Source of the DNA: Parvularculaceae bacterium
GTDB lineage: Bacteria; Pseudomonadota; Alphaproteobacteria; Caulobacterales; Parvularculaceae
NCBI GenBank assembly: GCA_021776465.1
Contig: JAJFFU010000185.1
Span: 1-32,751 of the forward strand
Reading direction: 5' to 3'
DNA length: 32,751 nucleotides
In this document: positions 17,398-24,750 of the stretch, in pieces
How the letters are laid out: the number at the start of each line of letters is the position of its first letter
How positions within the stretch are numbered: the stretch's first letter is position 1
The notes under the pieces: model-generated
Told to the model about the DNA's origin: nothing
Database searches by the model: none
Seen by the model: only the letters and a program-made list of their open reading frames with translations
Translations under genes and position numbers: made by a program

Positions 17398-18522
17398 TCA
17401 CCCGGTTTTGGTCTTTTTCGACCGTTGGCGCCGGCGCTCCTTCTGCGCCTTTTTCGCCAAATCAGATAGAATGCCCTCACGCAAGCCACGATCGGCGACC
17501 CGAATGCGTGTCACCGGCCAAAACCGCGTCAACGCATCGAGAATTGCGCAACCGCATACGACAAGGTCGGCGCGTTCAAGACCGATACACGGCTCGTTTG
17601 CGCGCCCTTCCAGCGTCATCGCCCGTAAACGCGACGTGACAACGCTCGCCTGGTCTGTCGTAAGCCACATCCCGTCAACTTTGTCGCGCCGATATCGCGG
17701 TAATTTCAGATGCACGCCTGCAATTGACGTCACCGTCCCCGATGTGCCGAGGAAGTGTGCCTCTCCAGCGTTAAATAGTTCGCGCAAATTTGCCGGGTCG
17801 CCAAACGCCTCGAGCGCCACGCGCACGTCATCGACGGCGCTTTCGTACGCGTCGTTCGTCAACGCGCTGCCGTCATATTTTTCGGCAAGATTAACGACAC
17901 CGAACGGGATCGACGTCCAGGCAGCGACGTTGAATACACCATCACCGTTGCCCTTCATCCATGACAACTCGGTCGATCCGCCGCCAATATCAAAAATCAG
18001 CGCAGCGCTAGTGTTCGGATCAATCAAATCAGCACAGCCAGCGACCGCAAGCTCCGCTTCCTCTTCGGTTGTGATGATGTCGAATTTCAGACCGGTCTCA
18101 GCTTCAACACGCTCCAGAAATGCAACACCGTTTCGCGCCGACCGGCACGCTTGCGTCGCAATGCAGCGCTGGTGTGTGACGCCGCGCTGCGTCATTTTCC
18201 GAGCGCAGACTTTCAACGCATCGAGCGTACGATCCATCGCCGCTTCAGAAAGAACGCCCGTCGTCGCAACGCCTTCGCCGAGGCGCACAATGCGCGAGAA
18301 CGCATCAACGATACGCAAATCGCGACCGTTGGGTGTGGCGACTAATAAGCGGCAATTGTTGGTGCCCAGATCGAGCGCGGCAATGCGCACACGACGTCCG
18401 GCGCTTCGCCCGGCGTTCCGTCTTTTCGCTCGATTATTCTTTGCGCCGCCGGCATCAGATGCGCCGGCTCCGTCCCCTGTATCCACGTACCGTTGCGTCC
18501 TCGCTGTCGCCGCCCGACTCAC
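17398..18522 (-). CDS. Ppx/GppA family phosphatase
   Basis: Exopolyphosphatase or guanosine pentaphosphate phosphatase family (ASKHA fold). Present are the phosphate-1 motif ALDLGTNNCRLLVA (about 49-62), the ATQACRSARNG segment, the IITTEEEAELA block, the phosphate-2 motif FDIGGGSTELSW and FLGTSGTVTSIAG. At 374 residues it lacks the C-terminal HD-like domain of E. coli Ppx, which is usual for the alphaproteobacterial short form. The first ~43 residues are an Arg/Gly/Ala-rich extension outside the domain, and the start (GTG at 18522) is uncertain. Whether it acts on polyphosphate or (p)ppGpp cannot be told from sequence. It lies between the Psp locus and the cytochrome cluster, on the same strand as both. 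Confidence 0.92.
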   Translation of the reverse strand: MSRAATARTQRYVDTGDGAGASDAGGAKNNRAKRRNAGRSAGRRVRIAALDLGTNNCRLLVATPNGRDLRIVDAFSRIVRLGEGVATTGVLSEAAMDRTLDALKVCARKMTQRGVTHQRCIATQACRSARNGVAFLERVEAETGLKFDIITTEEEAELAVAGCADLIDPNTSAALIFDIGGGSTELSWMKGNGDGVFNVAAWTSIPFGVVNLAEKYDGSALTNDAYESAVDDVRVALEAFGDPANLRELFNAGEAHFLGTSGTVTSIAGVHLKLPRYRRDKVDGMWLTTDQASVVTSRLRAMTLEGRANEPCIGLERADLVVCGCAILDALTRFWPVTRIRVADRGLREGILSDLAKKAQKERRRQRSKKTKTG

Positions 18523-18579
18523 ATGGGCGGCATGGTTGCCGCAAGGATAGGCGCCGCCCGCCTTCGCGGCAAGCGCACG

Positions 18580-18744
18580 TTAAATTATCGTCAAAAAGCA
18601 GCCTGTAATAGGCGTTCCGGCGCACAAACCCTGTTGCGACGCGCCAATGATGCGTGTGTCGAGTGCTTCTTGAATGCCGAGAAAAAATAGCCCGGCGAGA
18701 ACGATAAGGCCCGCCGCCTTTGCAATGAACAGCAATATTTGCAT
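18580..18744 (-). CDS. 54-residue membrane peptide at the end of the psp operon
   Basis: ATG at 18744 with a strong site, GGGAGAGGGACC, directly upstream; TAA at 18580. It translates as MQILLFIAKAAGLIVLAGLF followed by FLGIQEALDTRII and GASQQGLCAGTPITGCFLTII. One N-terminal membrane helix (about 3-23) and two cysteines (41, 49) are visible. It lies 100 bases after pspC on the same strand, the place where enterobacteria carry pspD, but I see no clear similarity to PspD. A function in envelope stress is inferred from position only. The ribosome binding site, hydrophobic composition and intact frame argue that it is a real gene. Confidence 0.7.
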   Translation of the reverse strand: MQILLFIAKAAGLIVLAGLFFLGIQEALDTRIIGASQQGLCAGTPITGCFLTII

Positions 18745-18844
18745 GGTCCCTCTCCCATCTTTCTTCCGCCGAGAGCGCCCGCAGAACGCACGCCTCCCGT
18801 TCGCCCGGATTGGGGCGCGCGATCGTCAACTCGTTTCAATTGGG

Positions 18845-19318
18845 TCAGGCGCCCCGTTCGAGATCGCGAAACGCCTTGCGTAGGTCGTATTCGTTCGACG
18901 TTACCGCCGTTTCCAGATCGGCAATGCGCATATCAAGAGCGCGGAAGCGGTGTTTCAATTCTGAAAACGTAACTCGCGGTCGCGTCGAAAATGTTCGCCA
19001 GAATTTTTCTTCGTCCTTGTCCGCGAAATGCGGCTCAACCGGGGTAGCCGGCTTGATAAAAATGGCGGCGCCGAGATAAAGGAAGGCTGGCACAGGAAAG
19101 AAAAACACCGTCAGCACGATTGCCAAAACGCGGGTCCATTTGAGGCTCCATCCGAAATAATCGGCAAGCCCTGCGCAGACGCCGGCTATTTTCCCTCTCT
19201 CCGGCAGACGGCGAAGCCGGTGCAGATTTGGTCCGGGACCCGGCGCGCCGGCATTGCGCGCATAACTCGACCGGTCGCGCCAATGATGGTGATGGTGGTG
19301 GTGGTGACGCTCAGGCAT
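18845..19318 (-). CDS. pspC: Phage shock protein C (PspC) with natural His8 tract
   Basis: About 157 residues from the ATG at 19318, which overlaps the pspB stop by eight bases; the longer frame to 19426 lies inside pspB. It begins MPERHHHHHHHHWRDR, then a Pro/Gly linker, then the PspC domain: RLRRLPERGKIAGVCAGLADYFGW, LKWTRVLAIVLTVFFFPVPAFLYLGAAIFIKP (membrane helix). A C-terminal cytoplasmic or periplasmic helix follows (SELKHRFRALDMRIADLETAV). PspC is an inner-membrane sensor that with PspB draws PspA off PspF when the membrane is stressed. Eight consecutive histidines near the N-terminus are unusual and could bind metal. The C-terminal coiled-coil is probably the PspA or PspB contact. Confidence 0.93.
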   Translation of the reverse strand: MPERHHHHHHHHWRDRSSYARNAGAPGPGPNLHRLRRLPERGKIAGVCAGLADYFGWSLKWTRVLAIVLTVFFFPVPAFLYLGAAIFIKPATPVEPHFADKDEEKFWRTFSTRPRVTFSELKHRFRALDMRIADLETAVTSNEYDLRKAFRDLERGA

Positions 19319-19556
19319 GAGGCCGCTCCGGATAATCGTCGCGCCAGTCCGGCGCTTCCTTGTCCAAAATGGTCTCCAGCGCTTCAACGCGGCGCTCCAG
19401 ACGCTGCGCTGTCCGCCAGAGATCATCGACGAGCCGTTCGTCGTCGGCGGAAATCGATTTTGTTTTTCGCAGCTCCGTCATGTAGCGAAGCACGACCGAC
19501 GGAAACGCGACAAAGATGATCGCGACAATCGCAATGATCCAAATAAATTCGCCCAT
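19311..19556 (-). CDS. pspB: Phage shock protein B
   Basis: 81 residues. One N-terminal membrane helix (FIWIIAIVAIIFVAFPSVVLRY, about 4-25) is followed by a basic stretch (ELRKTK) and a leucine-zipper-like coiled coil (DDLWRTAQRLERRVEALETIL). The length and layout match PspB, the partner of PspC in transmitting envelope stress to PspA. It lies 20 bases after pspA and overlaps pspC by eight bases, so all three are translated together. The tail DWRDDYPERPHA matches alphaproteobacterial versions in its acidic, aromatic character. Confidence 0.93.
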   Translation of the reverse strand: MGEFIWIIAIVAIIFVAFPSVVLRYMTELRKTKSISADDERLVDDLWRTAQRLERRVEALETILDKEAPDWRDDYPERPHA

Positions 19557-19576
19557 TTTCTAGCCCCTTAGACCTC

Positions 19577-20251
19577 TCAGCTATGTGATGTGCGGGCCGC
19601 AAGGCGCGCTTTCAAGGCGTCAAGCTCAGCTTTTACCGCATCTTCTGATTCCAGCTCAGCAAATTCGTCTTCCAGCGTGCGCGGCCGACCGAGGGTCCAG
19701 CTCTCCGCTTCCGCCTCCAATTCATCGACCCGCCGCTCATATCGCTCGAACCGCGCAAGCGCGTCGTCGATGCGTCCGTCGTTGACCTGGCGACTGATCC
19801 GAACGGCGTCCGAGGCCGCATTGCGGCGGACTTCCAGCGAACGCTGTTTGGCCCGCGCCTCTTTCAGTTTCACCTGAAGCTTGTCCAGATCGCCATTGGT
19901 TTTGTCGACCGTTTCGTCGATTGCTTTCAGCTCATTATCGAGCAGACCGATCATCTCCTCGGCCTTGCGTTTGGCGGAGATTGCGCCTTTCGCCAGGTCG
20001 TCGCGGCCTTTGCCGATAGCCAGTTCGGCCTTCGTCTCCCACTCGCCGGAGCGGCGTTTGAAGTCATCGCGCTTGCGCGTGATTTCCTTCTTGTCGGCGA
20101 TAGCGCGCGCTGCATTCGAGCGCACCTCCACCAGCGTGTCCTCCATTTCCTGGATGATCAGCCGCACGATCTTTTCGGGATCTTCGGCATGATCGAGCAT
20201 GGAGTTGATGTTCGAATTGACGATGTCGCTTAGTCTGGAAAAAACGCCCAT
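19577..20251 (-). CDS. pspA: Phage shock protein A (PspA/IM30 family)
   Basis: 224 residues, almost entirely helical coiled coil, beginning MGVFSRLSDIVNSNINSMLD. The first amphipathic helix binds the membrane. The block EDPEKIVRLIIQEMEDTLVEVR is the family signature, followed by ARAIADKKEITRKRDDF. Like VIPP1, PspA assembles into large scaffolds that protect the inner membrane, and it inhibits PspF in the absence of stress. The start at 20251 is supported by AAGGAG nine to twelve bases upstream. Another ATG in a different frame lies just before it. It is the second gene of the operon, 13 bases after the 41-aa peptide gene, and probably sigma-54 controlled. Confidence 0.97.
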   Translation of the reverse strand: MGVFSRLSDIVNSNINSMLDHAEDPEKIVRLIIQEMEDTLVEVRSNAARAIADKKEITRKRDDFKRRSGEWETKAELAIGKGRDDLAKGAISAKRKAEEMIGLLDNELKAIDETVDKTNGDLDKLQVKLKEARAKQRSLEVRRNAASDAVRISRQVNDGRIDDALARFERYERRVDELEAEAESWTLGRPRTLEDEFAELESEDAVKAELDALKARLAARTSHS

Positions 20252-20264
20252 GGGTCATGTCTCC

Positions 20265-20390
20265 TTAAAAAATGATTCCGCCGAGGATGAATCCAATGAA
20301 AAAAGCGCCCCAGGCGAAGCCGGCGCGGCCTGATACGGCCCGGTCCATCCGGCTCCCCCAATCGCGATCGTCATGTCGGTAACGGCTCAT
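20265..20390 (-). CDS. 41-residue membrane peptide heading the psp operon
   Basis: ATG at 20390 preceded by AGAAGGAGAAATCAG (strong site). TAA at 20265, just before the pspA ribosome binding site. The product is MSRYRHDDRDWGSRMDRAVS then GRAGFAWGAFFIGFILGGIIF. A charged N-terminus is followed by one Gly/Phe-rich membrane helix (about 24-41) that ends at the stop. It is the first gene downstream of the sigma-54 promoter and shares the operon with pspA, pspB and pspC. No name is known to me. A small membrane partner of Psp proteins is the obvious but unproven guess. The frame is intact and strongly supported by translation signals. Confidence 0.75.
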   Translation of the reverse strand: MSRYRHDDRDWGSRMDRAVSGRAGFAWGAFFIGFILGGIIF

Positions 20391-20440
20391 TCTGATTTCT
20401 CCTTCTTGCGGGGTTAAATTTCCCGTCTGCTCTTAACCAT

Positions 20441-20457
20441 TGCGAAAGCCGTGCCAG
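20441..20457 (-). promoter_or_regulatory. Sigma-54 promoter of the psp operon
   Basis: On the minus strand, CTGGCACGGCTTTCGCA matches the -24/-12 consensus (YTGGCACGrNNNTTGCW), with GG and GC separated by exactly 10 bases. It lies about 50 bases upstream of the 41-aa peptide start and is oriented toward the psp genes, with pspF divergent. The only deviation in the -12 box is TCGC for TTGC. Confidence 0.85.
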
Positions 20458-20488
20458 TTTTTGAGATTTCTCATAAGAGATTGATATT

Positions 20489-20511
20489 GCTAATAAATTT
20501 TATAAATTAGC
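20489..20511. promoter_or_regulatory. Candidate PspF binding site (upstream activator)
   Basis: AT-rich imperfect palindrome GCTAAT-AAATTTTATAA-ATTAGC, about 35-55 bases upstream of the sigma-54 promoter and 80-100 bases before the pspF start. Its position and the GCTAA/TTAGC half-sites fit an enhancer-protein site shared by the divergent genes. Assignment to PspF is inferred. Confidence 0.45.
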
Positions 20512-20589
20512 ATTTTCACACTTGAAGCTTATGTCTTTTTTCACCAATATAATGGATAATTACACCAGTTATTTTGGTATTTTTCGCCT

Positions 20590-21648
20590 ATGGAAACACA
20601 ACAAACCGCACCAGAACTCATTGGCCAGAGCCCCGTTTTTCTTGATGCACTTGCCCATGCTTCTGATGTCGCGAACGTCGACCGACCAGTGCTCATCATT
20701 GGCGAGCGCGGAACCGGCAAGGAATTGCTGGCCGCGCGATTGCATTTTCTTTCTGCTCGCTGGGAGGCTCCGCTCGTCAAGCTCAACTGCGCGGCGATGA
20801 ATGAGGAACTGCTCGAGAGCGAATTGTTCGGGCACGAGGCTGGCGCTTTTACCGGCGCGACGAAAAAACACCGCGGCCGTTTCGAGCGCGCTGAGGGGGG
20901 CACGCTGTTCCTCGACGAAATCGCCTCAGCCAGCGGACGGGTTCAGGAAAAACTTTTGCGCGTCATTGAATATGGCGAATACGAACGGGTCGGCGGCGAG
21001 GCATCGCGCCTTGCCGATGTGCGCATCGTCGCTGCCGCGAATGTCGATTTACGCGCGCGCGCAGCGTCCGGCGATTTTCGCGCGGATCTGCTCGATCGGC
21101 TGGCCTTCGACGTTGTCATCGCCCCACCCTTACGCGATCGGCGCGAAGACATCGCATTATTGGCGGCGCATTTTGCGGCCGCGATGGCCTCGGAACTTGG
21201 CGAGCCGTTTCCGGGGCTGGCGCCGGGCGCTGTGGCGATATTGCAGGCCCATCATTGGCCAGGAAATGTCCGTGAGCTGAAGAATGCAGCAGAGCGAGCC
21301 ATGTTTCACTGGTCGCGCGCACGCGACGCCGACCAAATCGAAAACATAACCATTGATCCCTTCGATCAGGCGGGAGCGCCCGAGGATGCAATCGCCAAAG
21401 CGCCGCAAGCGGCAGTGATAACCACGCCATCGTTGGATTCGTCGCCGGGCCGCCCGTTCAACCTGCGAGACCGTCTCGACGATATCGAAAAGCGCCTGGT
21501 GACGGACGCCCTTACCACTGCAGGCGGCAGTCAGAAACGCGCCGCCGGACGACTTGGCCTCAGCTATAACCAACTCCGCGGCATCATCCGCAAGCATGAC
21601 ATCGACGCAAAGAAAATCGCCAGTATTGCCGCCGACGCAGCAGGATAA
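20590..21648 (+). CDS. pspF: PspF, sigma-54-dependent activator of the phage shock operon
   Basis: 352 residues. The AAA+ domain starts at once, without an N-terminal regulatory domain, which is the hallmark of PspF. Walker A GERGTGKE is at 38-45, the sigma-54-contacting GAFTGA at 85-90 and Walker B GGTLFLDE at 103-110. The sensor region includes ADVRIVAAANVDLRA, and the arginine finger lies in FRADLLDRLAF. WPGNVRELKNAAERA follows. A Fis-type helix-turn-helix ends the protein (GGSQKRAAGRLGLSYNQLRGIIRKH). PspA normally inhibits it through direct contact. It is divergent from pspA and its operon, with the sigma-54 promoter between. The pspF start itself lacks a strong ribosome binding site, which fits low expression. 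Confidence 0.95.
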   Translation: METQQTAPELIGQSPVFLDALAHASDVANVDRPVLIIGERGTGKELLAARLHFLSARWEAPLVKLNCAAMNEELLESELFGHEAGAFTGATKKHRGRFERAEGGTLFLDEIASASGRVQEKLLRVIEYGEYERVGGEASRLADVRIVAAANVDLRARAASGDFRADLLDRLAFDVVIAPPLRDRREDIALLAAHFAAAMASELGEPFPGLAPGAVAILQAHHWPGNVRELKNAAERAMFHWSRARDADQIENITIDPFDQAGAPEDAIAKAPQAAVITTPSLDSSPGRPFNLRDRLDDIEKRLVTDALTTAGGSQKRAAGRLGLSYNQLRGIIRKHDIDAKKIASIAADAAG

Positions 21649-21769
21649 TCCATTTTACTCCGTATTCGGCGCAGAAGCCGTCAAATCAGGCGCCGGCCCC
21701 TTGATCACAATTGCGATCAAAGCGCTAGATTACGGAGCGATCCTCCTTGCACTGGACGCGGGAGACGCG

Positions 21770-21810
21770 AAAAGGGGCCGTTTGCATTCACTGCATTCGG
21801 CCCCGCTTTT
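21770..21810. terminator. Bidirectional terminator between pspF and the EF-hand gene
   Basis: AAAAGGGGCCG...CGGCCCCGCTTTT: a 7-bp GC stem with a 17-base loop that itself contains a TGCA...TGCA pair. It is flanked by A-rich sequence on the left and T-rich on the right. The two genes converge here, so it can serve both. Confidence 0.75.
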
Positions 21811-21826
21811 CATTGGGTAATGCCTG

Positions 21827-22360
21827 TCAGACGCCGGCGGACATCAAGGCCTGGCGTCGTGCAAAAACGGCAAGCTCGCCGCGCTTCAACACGCCATTGC
21901 TGTTGAAATCGGCAACCTCGAACATGGCGCGCTGAGCGTTTGCAAACTCGTTTTCATCAATACGGCCGTCGTTTCCGGCATGCAGGTAAAACGTCGAGCG
22001 AGCGACAGCGTCGATCCGAACATGTTCAGCCGGGCTCAGCGCCGAAGACGCCGTTTCCGACAGAGATACAGTTGTCGGGCCGTTTCCGCCTTCTATGACA
22101 ACGAAGCCGTTCAGCCGGGCCAGCTCCGCCGACGCAATGGACAAGGCGGCATATTCATTATTGTCGAGAGATCCGCTTTGGTCACGATCAGCGCGGTGAA
22201 ACACCGTCTGCGCGTGCACACCAAGCGCTTCTTCCGTCAATGATTTCAACCGGGATTCAGCACCATAAGCTTCGCCCGACACAGCTTCCTCAGCAGAGGT
22301 ATAAGCAAGGCCAGCGGCGGCAATCACGGCGGCGGTAGTCTTCAATGCGATGGAAATCAT
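21827..22360 (-). CDS. Exported EF-hand calcium-binding protein
   Basis: 177 residues with a signal peptide (MISIALKTTAAVIAAAGLAY). Two canonical 12-residue EF-hand loops are visible, DRDQSGSLDNNE (58-69) and DFNSNGVLKRGE (151-162), plus a degenerate one, HAGNDGRIDENE (127-138), in which position 1 is His instead of Asp. Such periplasmic EF-hand proteins are common in proteobacteria and bind calcium, but their partners are mostly unknown. The start is supported by AGGAGAGAGTGTC. It stands alone, convergent with pspF. Confidence 0.9.
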   Translation of the reverse strand: MISIALKTTAAVIAAAGLAYTSAEEAVSGEAYGAESRLKSLTEEALGVHAQTVFHRADRDQSGSLDNNEYAALSIASAELARLNGFVVIEGGNGPTTVSLSETASSALSPAEHVRIDAVARSTFYLHAGNDGRIDENEFANAQRAMFEVADFNSNGVLKRGELAVFARRQALMSAGV

Positions 22361-22482
22361 GACACTCTCTCCTTCATCGTCAGGAGAGAATTTGGCGTCC
22401 GATCACGTCAGGGGCGCGGAGACATCGTGATGATTCTCGGGCGGATAAGGTGATTTCGTGGACAAGGACGCTTTCATCGCCG

Positions 22483-23439
22483 CTATTCCGCCGCAATCGG
22501 GTCGCCGCCGGCAGGTTTTTCGGCGTTTTCAAGGCCGTTATCACCATTGTGGCGGGCCCAGCGCTCTTTGATCATGGCGGACGTCATCCGTGAGCCGTCC
22601 GGCGACCAGCCCGGCGGTCCGAATGAATAGCCGAGCCGCTCACGCCAGGATTTCGCCGCGAGGACGTCCTTCGCAATGCCAACCCACTCGTGAAAGGAAA
22701 TAACCAGCGGATTAAACGTGCCGAGGTTTTTTACGATTCCATATCGCGGTTTCTCGTCATCCGTTTCAGAAATAAACGATCCGAACATCCGATCCCAGAT
22801 GATCAGCGTACCAGCATAGTTGGCGTCCAGATAACGCGGGTTCGTCGCGTGATGGACGCGGTGATGGCTCGGCGTGTTAAAAACCCATTCGAACGGCCCC
22901 ATACGATTTATCAATTCTGTGTGGATCCAGAACTGATAAATCAGGTTTGCAGCGCCGACGAACAACACCATCGCTGGATGGAACCCCATAAAAATCAGCG
23001 GCGTTTTGAAAAGCACCGTGCCGATTACCTGCCCGGTCCAGGTTTGCCGCAAGGCCGTCGTCAGATTGTAATGCTGCGAGGAATGATGAACCACGTGGCT
23101 CGCCCAGAACCAGCGCCGTTCATGACTGATCCGGTGCCACCAGTAATATCTTAAATCGTCCAGCACAAAGCAGAGGACAACCGCCCACCAAGTATTGGGA
23201 ATGTCGGTAATCCGGAATTCGTAGGCCGCATAGAAAACCGTGCCGACCACAAACGCGCCGCCAAAAAGCGGCGCCAACTGGCTGCCGAACCCCATGGCCA
23301 GGCTTGCCGCTGAATCGCCAGCCTCAAATCGGCCTTTGCCGGTGATCCGGGCAATGATGATCTCGGCGAAAACGAGGATTGCAAATGCGGGCACGGCCCA
23401 GGCAATAATGTCAGGAAATTCCATGCCCTTAAATATCAC
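22483..23439 (-). CDS. Sterol desaturase / fatty acid hydroxylase family protein
   Basis: Integral-membrane di-iron oxygenase family. Histidine clusters HRISH (102-106), HVVHH (115-119) and HHRVHH (192-197) are present, with several membrane helices in the N-terminal half (about 10-30, 48-72, 83-97 and 140-172). These enzymes hydroxylate or desaturate lipids or carotenoids at the cytoplasmic face; the substrate here is unknown. About 318 residues. The GTG at 23439 overlaps the upstream stop (GTGA) and suggests coupling. The ATG at 23424 is an alternative but has AAGGG only one base before it. It is the last gene of a tight group with a 131-aa protein and a DUF1579-like protein. Confidence 0.92.
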   Translation of the reverse strand: MIFKGMEFPDIIAWAVPAFAILVFAEIIIARITGKGRFEAGDSAASLAMGFGSQLAPLFGGAFVVGTVFYAAYEFRITDIPNTWWAVVLCFVLDDLRYYWWHRISHERRWFWASHVVHHSSQHYNLTTALRQTWTGQVIGTVLFKTPLIFMGFHPAMVLFVGAANLIYQFWIHTELINRMGPFEWVFNTPSHHRVHHATNPRYLDANYAGTLIIWDRMFGSFISETDDEKPRYGIVKNLGTFNPLVISFHEWVGIAKDVLAAKSWRERLGYSFGPPGWSPDGSRMTSAMIKERWARHNGDNGLENAEKPAGGDPIAAE

Positions 23440-23831
23440 GCACTGGCGATTTTACGAGCCCAATGCGCAGCGTCGGCGCAGCGCAATGTCACCGCTCGGG
23501 AACCGGGATCGGCCGGACGCACGGTTAAAGCGCCGTTTTCAGCCTGCACCGTCGCTTCGCCACGAGCAAAGCGCCGCGTCACCAGATCGGCGCCAAGACG
23601 GCGAACGAGGGCGAATTCGCCTGCTGTTCCTTCGGCAAGCGCTGCCCGCCCCTCCTCGTCCATCACCCACACCGCCGGCTTGAAATCAGGTTCGTCAAAG
23701 GCGAGACGAGCGCGCGCCGCCGTTTCATCGACAGCAACCGGCGGCGCGCGGAAGGCGAGCCAGGCGGCGAGTATCATCAGCCCGATGGCGCTAAGGGAGA
23801 TCGCTGAATCGAGAAAGAGATTGCCGGTCAC
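23436..23831 (-). CDS. Unknown membrane-anchored protein (131 aa)
   Basis: One N-terminal membrane helix (about 10-28, AISLSAIGLMILAAWLAFRA) is followed by a soluble beta-rich region (FKPAVWVMDEEGRAALAEG, GEFALVRRLGADLVTRRFARG). The RxxGxDLVTRRF..G segment followed by short strands resembles domains that sense or adapt, but I do not recognise a family. Its start overlaps the stop of the DUF1579-like gene by four bases, and its stop overlaps the sterol-desaturase-family start. The three are probably made in fixed ratio and may work in one membrane-lipid pathway. That is inference from gene order. Confidence 0.8.
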   Translation of the reverse strand: MTGNLFLDSAISLSAIGLMILAAWLAFRAPPVAVDETAARARLAFDEPDFKPAVWVMDEEGRAALAEGTAGEFALVRRLGADLVTRRFARGEATVQAENGALTVRPADPGSRAVTLRCADAAHWARKIASA

Positions 23832-24406
23832 TCAGCACACGGAATTCGGGTCGCGGCGAGCTTGAATTGCTTCACCCAATCGCCGTTTTCATCCTTGCCA
23901 AATGTTACGCGGTTCCAGTGATCGGCGTCGTCGACGTTAAATTCGGCGCGGAACTCCGGACGCTCGGGATAGACCTGCCACATGGTGAGTATTCCATCGA
24001 TGACTTTCGCCCGCAAATCCTGCACTTGCCGACCGCCCGTTGCGACCCACATCATATCCCATTCCTCAGCATCCGGATCATACATCCGCACATTGATCCC
24101 GCGGGGCGCATCAGCGTTCTGCGCCGGATCGGGATGGAACCACTCATCGACAATCGCCATGCCGCCGAGGCCGTAGCGACCATTCCACCGCGCCGATACG
24201 CCGGGTTGCGCCGGCGACCAGTTCTCACCCAACCTCCGGTGCAGCGAAATTTGATAATCGCCAATCAGGAACGCAAACTCTGCCGTTTCCGGCGGCGTAT
24301 TTTCATGCGGCGCGCCGTAATCGCATGTTTCCGGCGGCGCGACAGGTTGTGCGAGGGCAGTCGTTGTGATGGCAACCAAAAAGGCGGCGGCAAAATACAG
24401 GCGCAT
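23828..24406 (-). CDS. Exported single-domain DUF1579-like protein
   Basis: 192 residues with a signal peptide (MRLYFAAAFLVAITTTALAQ). After a CDYG motif comes FAFLIGDYQISLHRRLGENW, then GLGGMAIVDEWFHPDP, NVRMYDPDAEEWDMMWVATG and a C-terminal FGKDENGDWVKQFKL. This is the same pattern as the two modules of the protein at 6135-7304 (GEW/GDY start, YDP..EW middle). It may be a periplasmic lipocalin-like binder; function unknown. First gene of a coupled three-gene group ending in the sterol-desaturase-family enzyme. Confidence 0.82.
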   Translation of the reverse strand: MRLYFAAAFLVAITTTALAQPVAPPETCDYGAPHENTPPETAEFAFLIGDYQISLHRRLGENWSPAQPGVSARWNGRYGLGGMAIVDEWFHPDPAQNADAPRGINVRMYDPDAEEWDMMWVATGGRQVQDLRAKVIDGILTMWQVYPERPEFRAEFNVDDADHWNRVTFGKDENGDWVKQFKLAATRIPCAE

Positions 24407-24424
24407 TATTCTCTCCCGCGCAGT

Positions 24425-24634
24425 CTATTGCGCTTGTTCCGGTTGCAGAATTTCAACAGCGGCAGGCGAAGCTGGCAAGTCCGCCACATGGGCGCCCAGA
24501 AAGTACGGCCAGAGAAAAACCGCGAATAGACCCTTCAAAAAACCGAGTTTTAAAAACCCGATCGAGAACAGCCAGCCGATCAGCCAAAACACGCCGAGGC
24601 CACCGTGCTGTTCGATTTTAATTTTCCGATCCAT
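24425..24634 (-). CDS. Small membrane protein, unknown function
   Basis: 69 residues: a charged start (MDRKIKIEQHGG), two closely spaced hydrophobic segments (LGVFWLIGWLFSIGFLKLGF and LKGLFAVFLWPYFLGAHV), and a short Pro/Ala-rich tail. Glycine and aromatic residues dominate the membrane part. It lies 18 bases before the DUF1579-like gene on the same strand and may start that operon. The ribosome binding site (AGGC) is weak, but the coding sequence is coherent and unlike a chance reading. No family recognised. Confidence 0.72.
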   Translation of the reverse strand: MDRKIKIEQHGGLGVFWLIGWLFSIGFLKLGFLKGLFAVFLWPYFLGAHVADLPASPAAVEILQPEQAQ

Positions 24635-24695
24635 AGCCTATCCGCACCCCTTGAGCGCCGAACATAAGCCCGAATGCACGACGCAGCAAATTTTA

Positions 24696-24719
24696 GGGAA
24701 CGGCGTCGCCGCCATCCCC
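24696..24719 (-). terminator. Possible terminator after ndk
   Basis: On the minus strand GGGGATGGCG-GCGA-CGCCGTTCCC forms a 10-bp stem with two wobble pairs, starting 31 bases past the ndk stop. What follows is TAAAATTT, not a clean T-run, so it may be weak. Confidence 0.4.
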
Positions 24720-24750
24720 AAAACCTTACAAATCAGACACAAGCCATTGT

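Noticed and set aside
17408-18550. 380-codon plus-strand frame
   Set aside because: Antisense to the Ppx/GppA gene, whose motifs are clear. Ser/Arg/Pro-rich shadow reading.
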